64,000 nt of DNA from Pseudomonas fluorescens (GCF_003732425.1 NZ_MOBX01000013.1:1180026-1244025), one strand, 5' to 3'; positions 16,370 through 26,162 are shown, counted from the stretch's first letter. The notes: generated by a model not told the origin, from the sequence alone. Numbers and translations: made by a program.

Positions 16370-17041
16370 TCAGTGTGCAGCGAGCGCCTTGCGCGCCTGC
16401 GCCGCTTCGTTTTCCTGACCGGCCTGGGCCAATTCATCCGCCGCTTTGAGCCAGCGTTGACGGTCGACAGCGGCCGGGATCTGCGACGGCTTCTGAATCA
16501 GCACGGCCCAGCCACCGGACTTTTCCAGTGCTGATTCAAAGGAGCTGAAACTCATCAATTCGCGACGGTTCATGCCGGCGCGCAGCAACACCTTCTGTTT
16601 GTTGCGATCGTAACCGGACAGGATCGCGTAACGCGGCTCGGCCCAGAATGCCGAACCCTCGCTGAAACGCACCATCACCGGATAACCCGCCGCCACCTGG
16701 GTCAGCAGCGCTGGCAAGTTGCTGTCCAACGGATAAACCACCATGCCGTACTCACGGGCAAGGTTCTGGATATTCTGTTGCAGCTTGTCTTCGCCACCGG
16801 GCAGGTGCAGCGGTTTTTCCAGCAGGCCCGGGGTGATCACGATGCCCTGCTGCGACAATAGGCTCGCCAGGACTTGCGGCCCGCTCTGATTGGCTTCGCC
16901 ACGATAGAACGTACCGCTCAGCTCGACCCGCTCCGGCAGACGCTTGACCTCTGGCGCGACACTGCCTGCACATCCGGCCAGCACGGCCGCACAACCCGCC
17001 ACCAACAGCGCCGCACGAATTCGGGAAAATACCTGCACCAT
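16370..17041 (-). CDS. Lipoprotein with C39-like peptidase fold
   Basis: A lipoprotein of about 223 residues. The signal ends in lipobox AVLAGC. The mature part resembles the double-glycine peptidase (C39-like) fold: QSGPQVLASLLSQQG near the start, GYPVMVRF in the middle, and a tail with alpha-helical repeat character (AADELAQAGQENEAAQARKA). A catalytic cysteine at the usual place is not seen (the motif reads QSGPQ), so it may be a non-catalytic binding protein. The second of two adjacent ATGs is used here. The assignment is moderate. Confidence 0.65.
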   Translation of the reverse strand: MVQVFSRIRAALLVAGCAAVLAGCAGSVAPEVKRLPERVELSGTFYRGEANQSGPQVLASLLSQQGIVITPGLLEKPLHLPGGEDKLQQNIQNLAREYGMVVYPLDSNLPALLTQVAAGYPVMVRFSEGSAFWAEPRYAILSGYDRNKQKVLLRAGMNRRELMSFSSFESALEKSGGWAVLIQKPSQIPAAVDRQRWLKAADELAQAGQENEAAQARKALAAH

Positions 17042-17275
17042 CATTACTCTCTGTTCAGACGCCGGTCATCGTGTTCCGGCAACGCCTGCGATCATAGGGC
17101 CGCGCCAGGCTGCGGTATAGCCTTAAGCGGCAGACACGTCGATTGCATAGAGCAAAGTAATTGGTCGACACCGACCTTTGGTCAATAGTCTGAAACACCC
17201 CATTGTCTAGACTGTCACTGAAACAGAGCGAATTGAAAAAGTGGATGCCCGATGCAGGGCAAAGAGGAGGCACTG

Positions 17276-17446
17276 ATGAGCCTGACCATGACCATTGTGA
17301 TGTTGATTGCCAGCTGGCTGGCCGTGGCCGCTGCCATGCTGTGGGGTGTGCTGCGGATTTCGCGGCGCCACCATCACCACCCGATTCAGTCTGCTGCGGT
17401 TGAGAAAACCGAGAAACACCGCATAAGGCATGCGACTGCCCATTGA
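17276..17446 (+). CDS. Small single-pass membrane protein
   Basis: A 56-residue protein with one membrane helix at about residues 2-25 (LTMTIVMLIASWLAVAAAML). A His/Arg-rich cytoplasmic tail (RISRRHHHHP) follows. ATG 17276 is preceded by AGAGGAGG at ideal spacing, which supports a real gene. No family is recognised. The histidine run could bind metal, but that is a guess. Confidence 0.6.
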   Translation: MSLTMTIVMLIASWLAVAAAMLWGVLRISRRHHHHPIQSAAVEKTEKHRIRHATAH

Positions 17447-17466
17447 TGTTTCACGCCAGAATCAAA

Positions 17467-17504
17467 AGCCCCTCACCCCCGGCAGAGGGTTGAGGTGAGG
17501 GGCT
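17467..17504. terminator. Hairpin downstream of the small membrane protein gene
   Basis: AGCCCCTCACC and GGTGAGGGGCT are perfect 11-bp arms around a 16-nt loop. A TTTT run follows on the minus strand and a weaker T-rich stretch on the plus strand. It is probably a bidirectional terminator. Confidence 0.65.
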
Positions 17505-17534
17505 GGTTCTAATACGCACCACCAATTTTGAATC

Positions 17535-17577
17535 AAAAAAAAGCCGCCTGATCTCAAAGAGTCCAGGCGGCTTTTTC
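17535..17577 (-). terminator. Rho-independent terminator of the TerC-family gene
   Basis: AAGCCGCCTG and CAGGCGGCTT arms with a T-run on the minus strand, 12 nt after the stop codon. Confidence 0.85.
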
Positions 17578-17588
17578 GCTTTCAGCGG

Positions 17589-18338
17589 TTACGCGTGCTC
17601 AGCCAGCTTCTTCTGCTTCGCACGACGGGACATCATGTTCAGCACTTCAATCCCTGCCGAGAACGCCATGGCCGCATACACATAACCTTTCGGTACATGG
17701 GCGCCGAAGCCTTCCGCGATCAAGGTCATACCGATCATGATCAGGAAGCCCAAGGCCAGCATCACCACTGTCGGGTTGTCATTGATGAACTTGGCCAGCG
17801 GATCAGCGGCCAGCAACATCACCAGTACCGACACTACCACCGCGATAATCATGATCGGCAAGTGTTCAGTCATGCCGACGGCAGTGATGATGCTGTCGAT
17901 CGAGAACACCATGTCGAGCATCAGGATCTGGCCGATAGCGGCGGCAAAACCCAGGGTCACCGTCGAGGTCGCCGACTTCGGATCTTCCGGCGCCGGGTCC
18001 ATGCTGTGATGGATCTCGGTCGTGGCTTTCCAGACCAGGAACAGGCCACCAGCGATCAGGATCATGTCTTTCCAGGAGAAAGCCTGACCCAGGATCTCGA
18101 TCACAGGCTCGGTCAACTGCACGATGAACGCGATGGTGCTCAACAGCGCCAGGCGCAGAATCAACGCCATGCCGATACCAATGCGGCGGGCTTTCTGCCG
18201 ATGCTGTTCGGGGAGCTTGTTGGTCAGGATCGAGATAAAGATCAGGTTATCGATGCCGAGCACGATTTCCATCACCACCAGTGTGGCCAAAGCAACCCAG
18301 GCGGTGGGGCTGGCGGCGAGTTCTAACAGATATTCCAT
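17589..18338 (-). CDS. TerC-family integral membrane protein
   Basis: A 249-residue membrane protein with about seven helices. The TerC hallmarks are [15 protein letters not shown] in the first helices and the repeated [16 protein letters not shown] later. These paired acidic motifs line a proposed metal path; members have been linked to manganese export and tellurite resistance. The best match by eye is the YgdQ/YkoY-like group of about 250 residues. It follows a small lipoprotein gene by 29 nt, probably in one transcript. The substrate is not proven from sequence. Confidence 0.85.
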   Translation of the reverse strand: MEYLLELAASPTAWVALATLVVMEIVLGIDNLIFISILTNKLPEQHRQKARRIGIGMALILRLALLSTIAFIVQLTEPVIEILGQAFSWKDMILIAGGLFLVWKATTEIHHSMDPAPEDPKSATSTVTLGFAAAIGQILMLDMVFSIDSIITAVGMTEHLPIMIIAVVVSVLVMLLAADPLAKFINDNPTVVMLALGFLIMIGMTLIAEGFGAHVPKGYVYAAMAFSAGIEVLNMMSRRAKQKKLAEHA

Positions 18339-18367
18339 GGGTCAGTCCTGACTCTGTGTAAGACGGT

Positions 18368-18610
18368 TTAGATGGTCTTGGAGGAAGATTCGGATTGTTC
18401 CGTATCTTTTTCCGGTGTTTCTTTCTTCTCGATCAACCCGCCAGTGGCATCGCTGAGCGCCTGCTCGGCGGCTTTATGGGTGTCGTCGATTGCTTGCTTG
18501 GCGCTCTCGGCGGCTTTGCCCATCAATTGCTGGGCGCTTTTCTCGGCCTGATCGCAACCGGCCAGAAGCAGTAAAGACGTAAACATCAATGCGGGGATGG
18601 TGTATTTCAT
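18368..18610 (-). CDS. Small lipoprotein with amphipathic helix
   Basis: An 80-residue lipoprotein. The signal MKYTIPALMFTSLLLLAGC gives lipidated Cys19. The mature part is Ala/Lys/Glu/Asp-rich and probably one long helix (heptad-like SAQQLMGKAAESAKQAID) with an acidic, serine-rich end. I chose ATG 18610, with AAGGAAG-like ribosome site and the lipoprotein signal. It lies upstream of the TerC-family gene. No function is known. Confidence 0.7.
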   Translation of the reverse strand: MKYTIPALMFTSLLLLAGCDQAEKSAQQLMGKAAESAKQAIDDTHKAAEQALSDATGGLIEKKETPEKDTEQSESSSKTI

Positions 18611-18751
18611 AAGGCTTCCTTCGAATAAACAGACAGGGTCACAGACCGCCCGTCGATGGCTGGGCATTCTAGGGAGACAAACACTTCAGGAAAATTCGTA
18701 TTTTTAGCGGCTATACTTCGGTTTTTACGAATCCGGCAGAGGGGCGCGACG

Positions 18752-19651
18752 GTGCTTAATTACCGACAACTGCATTATTTCTGGGTGGTGGCGAAAACCG
18801 GCAGCATCGTGCGCGCCTGCGAGCAACTGAACCTGACGCCGCAAACCATCAGTGGGCAGATTTCCTTGCTCGAACAGACTTACGGCATTGAGTTATTCAG
18901 ACGAGTTGGTCGCCAACTCGAATTGACCGAAGCCGGACGCCAGGCCCTGCCCTACGCCGAGCAGATGTTCCAGCTCGGCGGTGAACTGGAACTGATGCTG
19001 CGCGCACAACCCAACGAGCAGCAGATTCTGTTCCGCGTCGGCGTTGCTGACGTGGTGCCGAAATCCATCGTCTATCGCCTGATCGCACCAACCATGGAGC
19101 TGAACGAGCCACTGCGCATCACTTGCCGCGAAGACAAACTCGAACGCTTGCTTGCCGATCTGGCGATCCAGCGCCTGGACCTGGTGATCTCCGATAGCCC
19201 GATGCCCTCGCACCTCGACATCAAGGGCTACAGCCAGAAACTCGGCGAATGCGGGATCAGCTTCTTCGCCACCCCGGAACTGGCAGCACAATACGGTCAG
19301 GATTTCCCGCGCAGTCTGCACGGTGCGCCACTGTTGATTCCCGGCGCGGAAACCGTGGTACGCAGCCGCTTGCAGCGCTGGTTTGCCGAACAGCAGATCC
19401 AGCCGCAAATCGTCGGCGAGTTCGATGACAGTGCCTTGATGCAGGCCTTCGGACAATCCGGCAGCGGGATTTTTATCGGCCCGAGCGTGATTGCCGATGA
19501 GGTGAAGCGCCAGTATGGCGTCGAGCTGATTGGCCAGACCGACGCGGTGACCGAGTCCTTCTATGCCATTTCGGTGGAGCGCAAGGTCAAGCACCCCGGC
19601 ATCGTTGCGATTACCGAAGGTGCCCGACGCGAGCTGTTTACCGCGTTATGA
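18752..19651 (+). CDS. NhaR-type LysR regulator
   Basis: A 299-residue LysR-type protein resembling NhaR, the activator of Na+/H+ antiporter genes. The opening LNYRQLHYFWVVAKTGSI and the helix-turn-helix NLTPQTISGQISLLEQ are typical of that branch. It begins at GTG 18752 with GAGGGGCG upstream; the 32 codons before it are not conserved-looking. No antiporter gene lies beside it. Instead its stop interleaves with that of the convergent MFS gene at 19646. The target is not evident. Confidence 0.85.
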   Translation: MLNYRQLHYFWVVAKTGSIVRACEQLNLTPQTISGQISLLEQTYGIELFRRVGRQLELTEAGRQALPYAEQMFQLGGELELMLRAQPNEQQILFRVGVADVVPKSIVYRLIAPTMELNEPLRITCREDKLERLLADLAIQRLDLVISDSPMPSHLDIKGYSQKLGECGISFFATPELAAQYGQDFPRSLHGAPLLIPGAETVVRSRLQRWFAEQQIQPQIVGEFDDSALMQAFGQSGSGIFIGPSVIADEVKRQYGVELIGQTDAVTESFYAISVERKVKHPGIVAITEGARRELFTAL

Positions 19652-20809
19652 GGCCTCGGCGCACATTTCGCGCGGCTTGAGCGTCATCAGCACCATGGCG
19701 AGGAACACCGACAGCAAAATGAACCCGGCGGCAGCAAAGCCGAGGAAGCCCAGACCCGCGCTGTCGATGACCCGGCCACCAACGATGGCGCCCAGGCCGA
19801 TCCCCAGATTGGCCCCGGCGATATTCAGGGAGGCGGCAAAGGCTGGCGCTTCTGGCGCAGCTTTCATCAAGCGAACATGGCTGACCAGGAACAACGCTGC
19901 CTGGGTCACCCCCCAGATCCCCATCGCCACCGCCAAGCCCAGCGGCGAATGAATATTCGGCACCAGCGAGACCATGCCGGCAATCATGAACGCACAGAAC
20001 AACACCGATGCCCCCAGCGGATGGCGATCCACCGCACGACCGCCCAGCGAGTTACCGATCAACCCGACCGCGCCGAACGCCATCAGGCACCAACCGACCA
20101 CGGTGCCGTTGAAGCCGGCGAGGCGCTCAAGAATGTCCGCCAGATACGTGTAAGCGGTAAACATGCCGCTGAACACCAGGATCGACAGCACGATGTGGCC
20201 GATCATCAATGGACTGCGCAGGATTTTGAACTGCGAACGGAAGCTGACCTGATGTTGGTGCAGGCTGGTTTTCGGCAGATAAACAAACAGCAACAAGGCT
20301 TTGGCAAAAGCGATCACCGCCAGAATGCCAAAGGCACTGCGCCAGCCGAACGCATCGGAAATCAGCGTGCCGACCGGGATGCCGAACACCGTGGCGCAGA
20401 CAATGCCGAAGCCGATCTTGGCGATCGCACGACCGGCGAAGTCCGGGCCGACGATGTCCACCGCGGTCTCACTGGCCAGGGCCCAGAACACCGGCAGACC
20501 GAGCGCCGGGATCAACCGGGCAATCGCCATCACCCAGATGTTCGGCGCCAGCGCCGCCACGGTATTGGCCAGACCAAACATGATCAGGATGCTGATAAAC
20601 AGTTTGCGCCGCTCGAAACGGGCGAAATACGCGGTCAAGAAAGGCCCGAACATGGCCACGGTAAAAGCGAATAAAGTCACCAGCAACCCGGCCTGCGGGA
20701 TGGTGACTTCGAGGTCTCGGGCAATCGCCGGCAACAGGCCGACGATGACGAATTCCGTGGTCAACACCGTGAAGCCGGCAGCGGACAACAGAAGAATGGG
20801 CAACAGCAT
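19646..20809 (-). CDS. MFS transporter, arabinose-efflux-like
   Basis: A 12-helix permease of about 387 residues in the DHA1/arabinose-efflux group: LLSAAGFTVLTTEFVIVGLLPAIA in helix 1 and ARFERRKLF in loop 2-3. I chose ATG 20809 (MLLPILLLS), where the first helix begins. The last 6 bp overlap the stop region of the convergent NhaR-type gene. The substrate is unknown. Confidence 0.83.
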   Translation of the reverse strand: MLLPILLLSAAGFTVLTTEFVIVGLLPAIARDLEVTIPQAGLLVTLFAFTVAMFGPFLTAYFARFERRKLFISILIMFGLANTVAALAPNIWVMAIARLIPALGLPVFWALASETAVDIVGPDFAGRAIAKIGFGIVCATVFGIPVGTLISDAFGWRSAFGILAVIAFAKALLLFVYLPKTSLHQHQVSFRSQFKILRSPLMIGHIVLSILVFSGMFTAYTYLADILERLAGFNGTVVGWCLMAFGAVGLIGNSLGGRAVDRHPLGASVLFCAFMIAGMVSLVPNIHSPLGLAVAMGIWGVTQAALFLVSHVRLMKAAPEAPAFAASLNIAGANLGIGLGAIVGGRVIDSAGLGFLGFAAAGFILLSVFLAMVLMTLKPREMCAEAS

Positions 20810-21145
20810 GCGCAACTCCAGCAAAACGACGACACCAGCGTTGACCCGGAGGCCCGCTGGCGGAATTTGAAAATAAGGATGCGCAATCTTAACAGAGTGT
20901 GTCCGGGCTGACTTGCACAAACCTGTCTATCTGGTTGACTGATCCGGTGGCAGATCGTCACATGCCTGAAGGATAAGGCCTACGCTGTGATAAAGTCCGC
21001 GCCCTGAAAAACGTACAGCCTGTTCAACGACCGGTTTATTGGCGTTGATGTCGCGTCAACACTTTCGGTTCGTGGCGGTGGTCTGCCCCTGTTTTGCCAT
21101 CGCTTCACGCAACCTTGCACCCTATAAAAAATCAGAGATGCCGCT
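20810..21145. other. Intergenic space between divergent MFS and sstT genes
   Basis: 336 bp with no supported gene, repeat or RNA. It must hold the promoters of both flanking genes; I could not pick convincing -35/-10 pairs. Confidence 0.45.
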
Positions 21146-22378
21146 ATGACCGCTTCATCCCCTTCTCTATTGCAACGCCTCAAGAACCTCAGCCTGGTCA
21201 CGCAGATCCTTATCGGCCTGATCGCCGGTATCGCCCTGGCGCTGTTCGCCCCGGAAGCGGCGAAAGGCACCGCGTTCATCGGCAAAGTGTTTGTTTCAGC
21301 GTTAAAAGCCGTCGCACCGATTCTGGTGTTCGTGCTGGTAATGGCCTCGATTGCCAACCACAAGCACGGCCAGGAAACCCATATCCGCCCGATTCTGTTC
21401 CTCTACCTGCTGGGCACCTTTGCGGCGGCAGTCGTAGCGGTGGTCGCGAGCATGGCGTTCCCGTCGCATCTGGTGCTGTCGACCGACAACGTCTCGGTGA
21501 CGGCGCCGGGCGGTATCGGCGAAGTGCTGCAAAGCCTGCTGCTGAGCGTGGTCGACAACCCGGTCAGCGCGCTGATGAACGCCAACTTCATCGGCATTCT
21601 GGCCTGGGCGATCGGCATGGGCATCGCGATTCGCCATGCCGGCGACACCACCCGCGAAGTGCTGGGTGATCTGTCCAATGGCGTGACAGTGATCGTGCGT
21701 GTGGTGATTCGCTTCGCGCCGCTGGGCATTTTCGGTCTGGTGGCATCGACACTGGCCACCTCCGGTTTCGGCGCGCTGATCGGTTACGCGCATCTGCTGG
21801 CCGTGCTGCTCGGCTGCATGCTGTTCGTGGCGCTGGTGATGAACCCGCTGATCGTGTTCTGGAAACTGCGTCGCAACCCGTACCCGCTGACCCTCAAGTG
21901 CCTGCGTGAAAGCGGTATCACTGCGTTCTTCACCCGCAGCTCGGCGGCGAACATTCCGGTCAACCTGGAATTGAGCAAGCGTCTGGGCCTGCATGAAGAC
22001 ACCTATTCTGTGTCGATCCCGCTGGGCGCGACCATCAACATGGCCGGTGCGGCTATCACGATTACCGTTCTGACACTGGCTGCGGTGCATACGCTTGGCA
22101 TCGCTGTGGACATTCCGACCGCAATTCTGCTCAGCGTTGTTGCGGCGATCTGCGCTTGTGGTGCTTCGGGTGTGGCCGGTGGTTCGCTGCTTTTGATTCC
22201 GCTGGCGTGCAGCCTGTTTGGCATTCCGAGCGAAATTGCCATGCAAGTGGTGGCAGTCGGTTTCATCATCGGTGTGTTGCAGGATTCGGCAGAGACCGCA
22301 CTGAACTCGTCGACTGACGTGCTGTTTACCGCAGCGGCGTGCCTGGGTGAAGAAGCGAAAGCCCAACGCACCGCATAA
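21146..22378 (+). CDS. sstT: Serine/threonine:Na+ symporter
   Basis: A 410-residue member of the dicarboxylate/amino acid:cation symporter family that I assign to SstT. The N-terminal [19 protein letters not shown], the [15 protein letters not shown] segment, the serine-rich [21 protein letters not shown] re-entrant loop and the sodium-site [15 protein letters not shown] are all visible. It imports serine and threonine with sodium. It is a single gene followed by a REP pair and a strong bidirectional terminator. Confidence 0.93.
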   Translation: MTASSPSLLQRLKNLSLVTQILIGLIAGIALALFAPEAAKGTAFIGKVFVSALKAVAPILVFVLVMASIANHKHGQETHIRPILFLYLLGTFAAAVVAVVASMAFPSHLVLSTDNVSVTAPGGIGEVLQSLLLSVVDNPVSALMNANFIGILAWAIGMGIAIRHAGDTTREVLGDLSNGVTVIVRVVIRFAPLGIFGLVASTLATSGFGALIGYAHLLAVLLGCMLFVALVMNPLIVFWKLRRNPYPLTLKCLRESGITAFFTRSSAANIPVNLELSKRLGLHEDTYSVSIPLGATINMAGAAITITVLTLAAVHTLGIAVDIPTAILLSVVAAICACGASGVAGGSLLLIPLACSLFGIPSEIAMQVVAVGFIIGVLQDSAETALNSSTDVLFTAAACLGEEAKAQRTA

Positions 22379-22390
22379 CCGCCGGCCCCT

Positions 22391-22478
22391 GTGGGAGCGA
22401 GCCTGCTCGCGAATACGGTATATCAAACGACGTTGATGTCGACTGATCTGTCCCCTTCGCGAGCAGGCTCGCTCCCAC
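22391..22478. repeat. REP inverted pair after sstT
   Basis: Two copies of the GAGCGAGCCTGCTCGC palindrome type in opposite orientation, 42 nt apart. They could form a large hairpin in the sstT 3' untranslated RNA. Confidence 0.92.
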
Positions 22479-22489
22479 ACTGGAAAACA

Positions 22490-22526
22490 AAAAGCCCGCC
22501 AAGGCGCAAACCTTGGCGGGCTTTTG
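22490..22526. terminator. Bidirectional terminator between sstT and the DUF1993 gene
   Basis: AGCCCGCCAAGG and CCTTGGCGGGCT are perfect 12-bp arms with a CGCAAA loop. A-rich and T-rich flanks serve both strands. Confidence 0.9.
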
Positions 22527-22540
22527 TGTATCTGGGTGTT

Positions 22541-23050
22541 TTAGAACGCGCCCATGTAATCGCGTTTACCCACTTCAACACCGTTATGACGCAGCAGCGC
22601 ATAGGTGGTGGTGACGTGGAAGAAGAACTGCGGCAAACCGTAAGTCAGCAGGTACGCCTGACCGCTGAAGCGCTTCTCTTTCGGGGTGCCCGGACGGGTA
22701 ACGATTTCGATGCCTTCCTTGCCATTGATCTGCTCTGGCTTGATCTCGCCGATAAAGGCCAGAACCTTGGCGATCAGGGCTTGCAGCTCGGCGAAGGTGG
22801 TTTCTGTGTCGTCGTATTTCGGCAGTTCAACTTCGGCCAGACGTGCCGAAACACCTTTGGCGAAGTCGACGGCGATCTGCACCTGGCGGGTCAGCGGGAA
22901 CATATCCGGGTACAGACGGGCCTGCAGGAAGGCGTTCGGGTCGATGTTTTTCTCGGTGGCGTGGGCTTCAGCCTTTTTCAGTACATCGCTCAGCGCGTTG
23001 AGCATTTGTTGAAAAACCGGGACGGATGCGGCGTACAGGGAAATGGTCAT
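22541..23050 (-). CDS. DUF1993 family protein
   Basis: A 169-residue protein matching DUF1993. It begins MTISLYAASVPVFQQMLNAL. Internal FPLTRQVQIAVDFAKG and C-terminal LPQFFFHVTTTYALLRHNG are typical; the latter places a conserved His in a helix. The family has a DinB-like four-helix shape and unknown function. It is a single gene, convergent with sstT. Confidence 0.88.
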   Translation of the reverse strand: MTISLYAASVPVFQQMLNALSDVLKKAEAHATEKNIDPNAFLQARLYPDMFPLTRQVQIAVDFAKGVSARLAEVELPKYDDTETTFAELQALIAKVLAFIGEIKPEQINGKEGIEIVTRPGTPKEKRFSGQAYLLTYGLPQFFFHVTTTYALLRHNGVEVGKRDYMGAF

Positions 23051-23175
23051 GGCAGTCTCGTGTGGTGGCTGGGTGGAACAAGGAGGCGATTATAGCCATG
23101 CTTGAAGACCACACGGCTTGCCTTTTGTTTGGCAAGGATTAGGCTAGGCGCCTTCGACTGCAGAGGGAACGCGCG

Positions 23176-23823
23176 ATGACCACAGAACCAGAATCCACCT
23201 TCGACGAACCACGGCTCAATGCCACGGAAGTCCGCATCCTTGGTGCGCTGATCGAGAAACAGGCGACCAGCCCGGAAACCTACCCGCTGACCCTCAATGC
23301 ACTGGTGCTGGCCTGCAATCAGAAAACCAGCCGCGAACCGGTGATGAACCTGACCCAAGGCCAGGTCGGCCAGAGTTTACGGGCGCTGGAAGGGCGCGGT
23401 TTCGCCAAGCTTGTGATGGGCAGCCGTGCCGACCGCTGGGAGCATAAGGTCGACAAGGCGCTGGAACTGGTGCCGGCGCAAGTGATTCTCAGTGGATTGA
23501 TGTTTCTGCGCGGCCCGCAAACCGTCAATGAGCTGCTGACCCGCAGCGGACGCATGCATGATTTCGAAGACGCCGAACAGGTGGTGCATCAGCTTGAACG
23601 TTTGATTGCACGGGGGTTGGCGGTGCTGATTCCACGTCAGGCCGGGCAGCGTGAGGATCGATATACCCATGCATTGGGTGATCCGGCGGATATCGAGGCA
23701 GTGATGGCGGCGCGGCAGAATCCATCGGATCGCGGTGCAAGCAATGGTGTCTCGATCGAGCGCATCGAAGAGCTCGAAGCGCGAATAGCCGCGTTGGAAG
23801 AACGCCTGGCCCGCCTCGAATAA
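23176..23823 (+). CDS. YceH/DUF480 family winged-helix protein
   Basis: A 215-residue member of the YceH (DUF480) family. The conserved start [20 protein letters not shown], the central [15 protein letters not shown] and RAEDxx-like [16 protein letters not shown] segments are visible. The family has two winged-helix domains, and the C-terminus here is a short coiled coil ([19 protein letters not shown]). No precise role is established. It is a single gene followed by a REP pair. Confidence 0.9.
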   Translation: MTTEPESTFDEPRLNATEVRILGALIEKQATSPETYPLTLNALVLACNQKTSREPVMNLTQGQVGQSLRALEGRGFAKLVMGSRADRWEHKVDKALELVPAQVILSGLMFLRGPQTVNELLTRSGRMHDFEDAEQVVHQLERLIARGLAVLIPRQAGQREDRYTHALGDPADIEAVMAARQNPSDRGASNGVSIERIEELEARIAALEERLARLE

Positions 23824-23839
23824 TCACCACCGTTTTATC

Positions 23840-23926
23840 GGGGGAGCGAGCCTGCTCGCTAAGAGGTTGTGTCAGCCAGATCATTTTTGAATGACACACC
23901 CCATTCGCGAGCAGGCTCGCTCCCAC
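23840..23926. repeat. REP inverted pair between the YceH and cupin genes
   Basis: Two GAGCGAGCCTGCTCGC-type palindromes facing each other, about 40 nt apart, in the space between convergent genes. Confidence 0.92.
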
Positions 23927-23957
23927 TGGGTTATTCATCAGGCTTCAGGTCTTGGGG

Positions 23958-24476
23958 TTATTCGCCATCCCAGTAATCCACGCCATCCGCCTGCCGTGCC
24001 ACCGCCACAAAGCCTGAGGCGTTGCCCTCGGCATCCACCTTGAAGTTATCCATCACCACGTACTTGTTCGAATCCGGGTATTGGCAAATGTCCGGCTGCT
24101 GCTGGGTGCTGACCGCCAGATAACGCAATTCGGCCTGACTAGTGTTGATGATCTGATGCGCCTTCTCCGGCCCACCCGGCGGACAAGCGATCACGTCGCC
24201 TTCGCGGATCGGAAAGCGCTCGGCGCCAAGTCGCACCTCACCCTCCCCGGCCACCACGTAAAACATTTCCTCATTGACCCGATGACTGTGAAACGGACTG
24301 CCGCGCATGCCCGGTGGCAAGGCGTACAGGCGATAACCGAGTTTCTGCGAACCCAATTGCTGACCGACGCGAGCCATGCGCTGCTGATAACGGCTGGCGG
24401 TTTCGCCTTCCGGGGCCAGCGCTTCGGGCAGGGGTTCGAGATCGACCTGATGCAGGTTGAGGATGGGTGGGTGCAT
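23958..24476 (-). CDS. Cupin-domain protein
   Basis: A 172-residue single-domain cupin. Motif 1 reads SPFHSHRVNEEMFYVVAGEGEVRLG (two His and a Glu as metal ligands). Motif 2 reads PPGGPEKAHQIIN with the third His. The C-terminal part ends YWDGE. Cupins of this type bind a metal and act as isomerases, dioxygenases or sugar-binding proteins; which one cannot be told here. It is a single gene flanked by REP pairs. Confidence 0.85.
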   Translation of the reverse strand: MHPPILNLHQVDLEPLPEALAPEGETASRYQQRMARVGQQLGSQKLGYRLYALPPGMRGSPFHSHRVNEEMFYVVAGEGEVRLGAERFPIREGDVIACPPGGPEKAHQIINTSQAELRYLAVSTQQQPDICQYPDSNKYVVMDNFKVDAEGNASGFVAVARQADGVDYWDGE

Positions 24477-24572
24477 GGGGGGCCTCGGTCACGGTTTTTG
24501 TGGGGGGCAAGTCTGTGCTTGCTGGTGAGGCAGTATAGGCATTGATGCCCGGCGTGAAACCGCGTCGCGCCC

Positions 24573-24668
24573 TTCGCGAGCAGGCTCGCCCCCACAGGGG
24601 GGTCTACAGCGAACACACAATCTGTGTATGACAAAAATTCAACTGTGGGAGCGAGCCTGCTCGCGAAG
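24573..24668. repeat. REP inverted pair between the cupin and shikimate-dehydrogenase-like genes
   Basis: Two REP palindromes of the GCGAGCAGGCTCGC type in opposite orientation, about 49 nt apart, within the downstream region of the 24694-25512 gene. Confidence 0.92.
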
Positions 24669-24693
24669 AGGCCCGCCCAGCCACCACAACACA

Positions 24694-25512
24694 TCAGCTC
24701 CGGGCAAACGCCACCGCTGCCGCAAACTGTTCTTCAGTCGGCCGCACACCGGTGTACAAGACAAACTGCTCCAACGCCTGAATCGCAATCACCTCAAGCC
24801 CGGTGATGACCTTTTTACCCTCGGCCCGACCACGCACGATCAACGGTGTCTCCGACGGAATCGCCACCACATCAAACACCGTTTCGGCTGCCTTGATCAG
24901 CTCTGGTTCAAACGCCAACTGCCCCGCCTCCGGCCCGCCGTCCATGCCCACCGGCGTCACATTGATCAGCATCTGCGGACGCTCATCGCCCAGTTCAGCC
25001 TGCCAGCGATAACCCAGCGAATCCGCCAGCGCACGCCCGGCGCGCTCGTTGCGGGCAACGATTAAACCGTTTTTGTAGCCGCCATCGCGCAGGGCGCTGG
25101 CCACCGCTTTGGCCATGCCGCCGCTGCCGCGCAGGGCAAACGTCGACTCCTTGGGCACCGCGTGGGTTTCCAGCAATTGCGCCACGGCGATGTAATCGGT
25201 GTTGTAGGCCTTGAGATGGCCGTTGGTGTTGACGATGGTATTGATCGACTGGATCGCCGCCGCCGATGCATCCAGTTCATCGACCAGCGCGATGCACGCC
25301 TCTTTGAACGGCATCGACACACCGCAACCACGGATGCCCAAGGCGCGAATCCCGCCAACTGCGCCGGTCAGGTCCTGGCTGCTGAACGCTTTGTAATAGA
25401 AGTTCAGACCCAACTGCTCATACAAATGGTTGTGAAAACGCAGACCGAAATTCCCCGGGCGTCCCGACAGGGACATGCACAACTGGGTGTCTTTGTTCGG
25501 GTTCATCTGCAT
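24694..25512 (-). CDS. Shikimate 5-dehydrogenase-like protein
   Basis: A 272-residue enzyme of the shikimate/quinate dehydrogenase superfamily. The substrate lysine lies in GVSMPFKEACI and a matching Asn/Asp pair in INTIVN and AYNTDYIA. The NADP-binding loop region is RGSGGMAKAVASAL. The start SLSGRPGNFGLRFHNHLYE differs from true AroE (which has GNPIxHSxSP). This fits the separate SdhL/HI0607-like branch, which has low activity on shikimate. The main aroE is expected elsewhere. The physiological substrate is unknown. Confidence 0.82.
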   Translation of the reverse strand: MQMNPNKDTQLCMSLSGRPGNFGLRFHNHLYEQLGLNFYYKAFSSQDLTGAVGGIRALGIRGCGVSMPFKEACIALVDELDASAAAIQSINTIVNTNGHLKAYNTDYIAVAQLLETHAVPKESTFALRGSGGMAKAVASALRDGGYKNGLIVARNERAGRALADSLGYRWQAELGDERPQMLINVTPVGMDGGPEAGQLAFEPELIKAAETVFDVVAIPSETPLIVRGRAEGKKVITGLEVIAIQALEQFVLYTGVRPTEEQFAAAVAFARS

Positions 25513-25768
25513 GAAACTTCTCCTTCAAACGCACTTTCGGATAAACGGGATTAGCCAGCCCATCGGCTTCTGAACGATCATAGAAGCCTGTTGTAAACGT
25601 GTTCCGCGGCCAATACGCGGCACGGTAAAGAAGCCGGTACAGACCTTACACAAAATTTACCCAGCGGCTGTGCTGATTTTCAGAATTTCGCTGTCTTAGA
25701 AGTATCCCCGCGACAACTATGGGCCTGGTGCAGGCCCCGATGCCGGGTCGAAGAACCGAGGAATTATC

Positions 25769-26122
25769 ATGATTCGTAAACTCCCCATTATGGCCTTGTT
25801 GATTGGCGCACTCGCGGTCACAGGTCAGGCAGAAGCCGGTGGTGGCCACGGCTGGCAAGGCCCTGCGGTGTTTGGCGCGATCGTCGGCTCGGCCATCATC
25901 GGCTCGGCGCTGATCAACCAGGATCGACCGGTCTATGTGCAACAGGCGCCGGTCTATGCCCCACCACCGGTCTATGTGCAGCAACCACCGCCACCGGTCT
26001 ACTACCAGCCCGCGCCGGTGTATGTGCAACAACCGGTCTACGTGCAACCGGCCCCGGTGTATTACGGCCCGCCGCGCGGCTACTACGGTCGTCCGCACTA
26101 CTACGGTGGCCCACGCTGGTAA
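25769..26122 (+). CDS. Exported Pro/Tyr/Val-rich protein
   Basis: A 117-residue secreted protein. Signal peptide residues 1-22 end at GQAEAG, followed by a short glycine-rich hydrophobic segment (VFGAIVGSAIIGSALI). The rest is a repetitive tail with about seven PVYVQQ/PVYYxP-type units and a GYYGRPHYYGG end. The gene has a terminator right after it. Tails like this occur in small cell-envelope proteins of unknown role. The repeats resemble polyproline II segments. Confidence 0.75.
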   Translation: MIRKLPIMALLIGALAVTGQAEAGGGHGWQGPAVFGAIVGSAIIGSALINQDRPVYVQQAPVYAPPPVYVQQPPPPVYYQPAPVYVQQPVYVQPAPVYYGPPRGYYGRPHYYGGPRW

Positions 26123-26131
26123 CCGAAACAC

Positions 26132-26162
26132 AAAGCCCCGCTTTTACAGCGGGGCTTTTTTA
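26132..26162 (+). terminator. Terminator of the Pro/Tyr-rich protein gene
   Basis: AAAGCCCCGC-TTTTACA-GCGGGGCTTT followed by a T-run, 10 nt after the stop codon. Confidence 0.88.
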
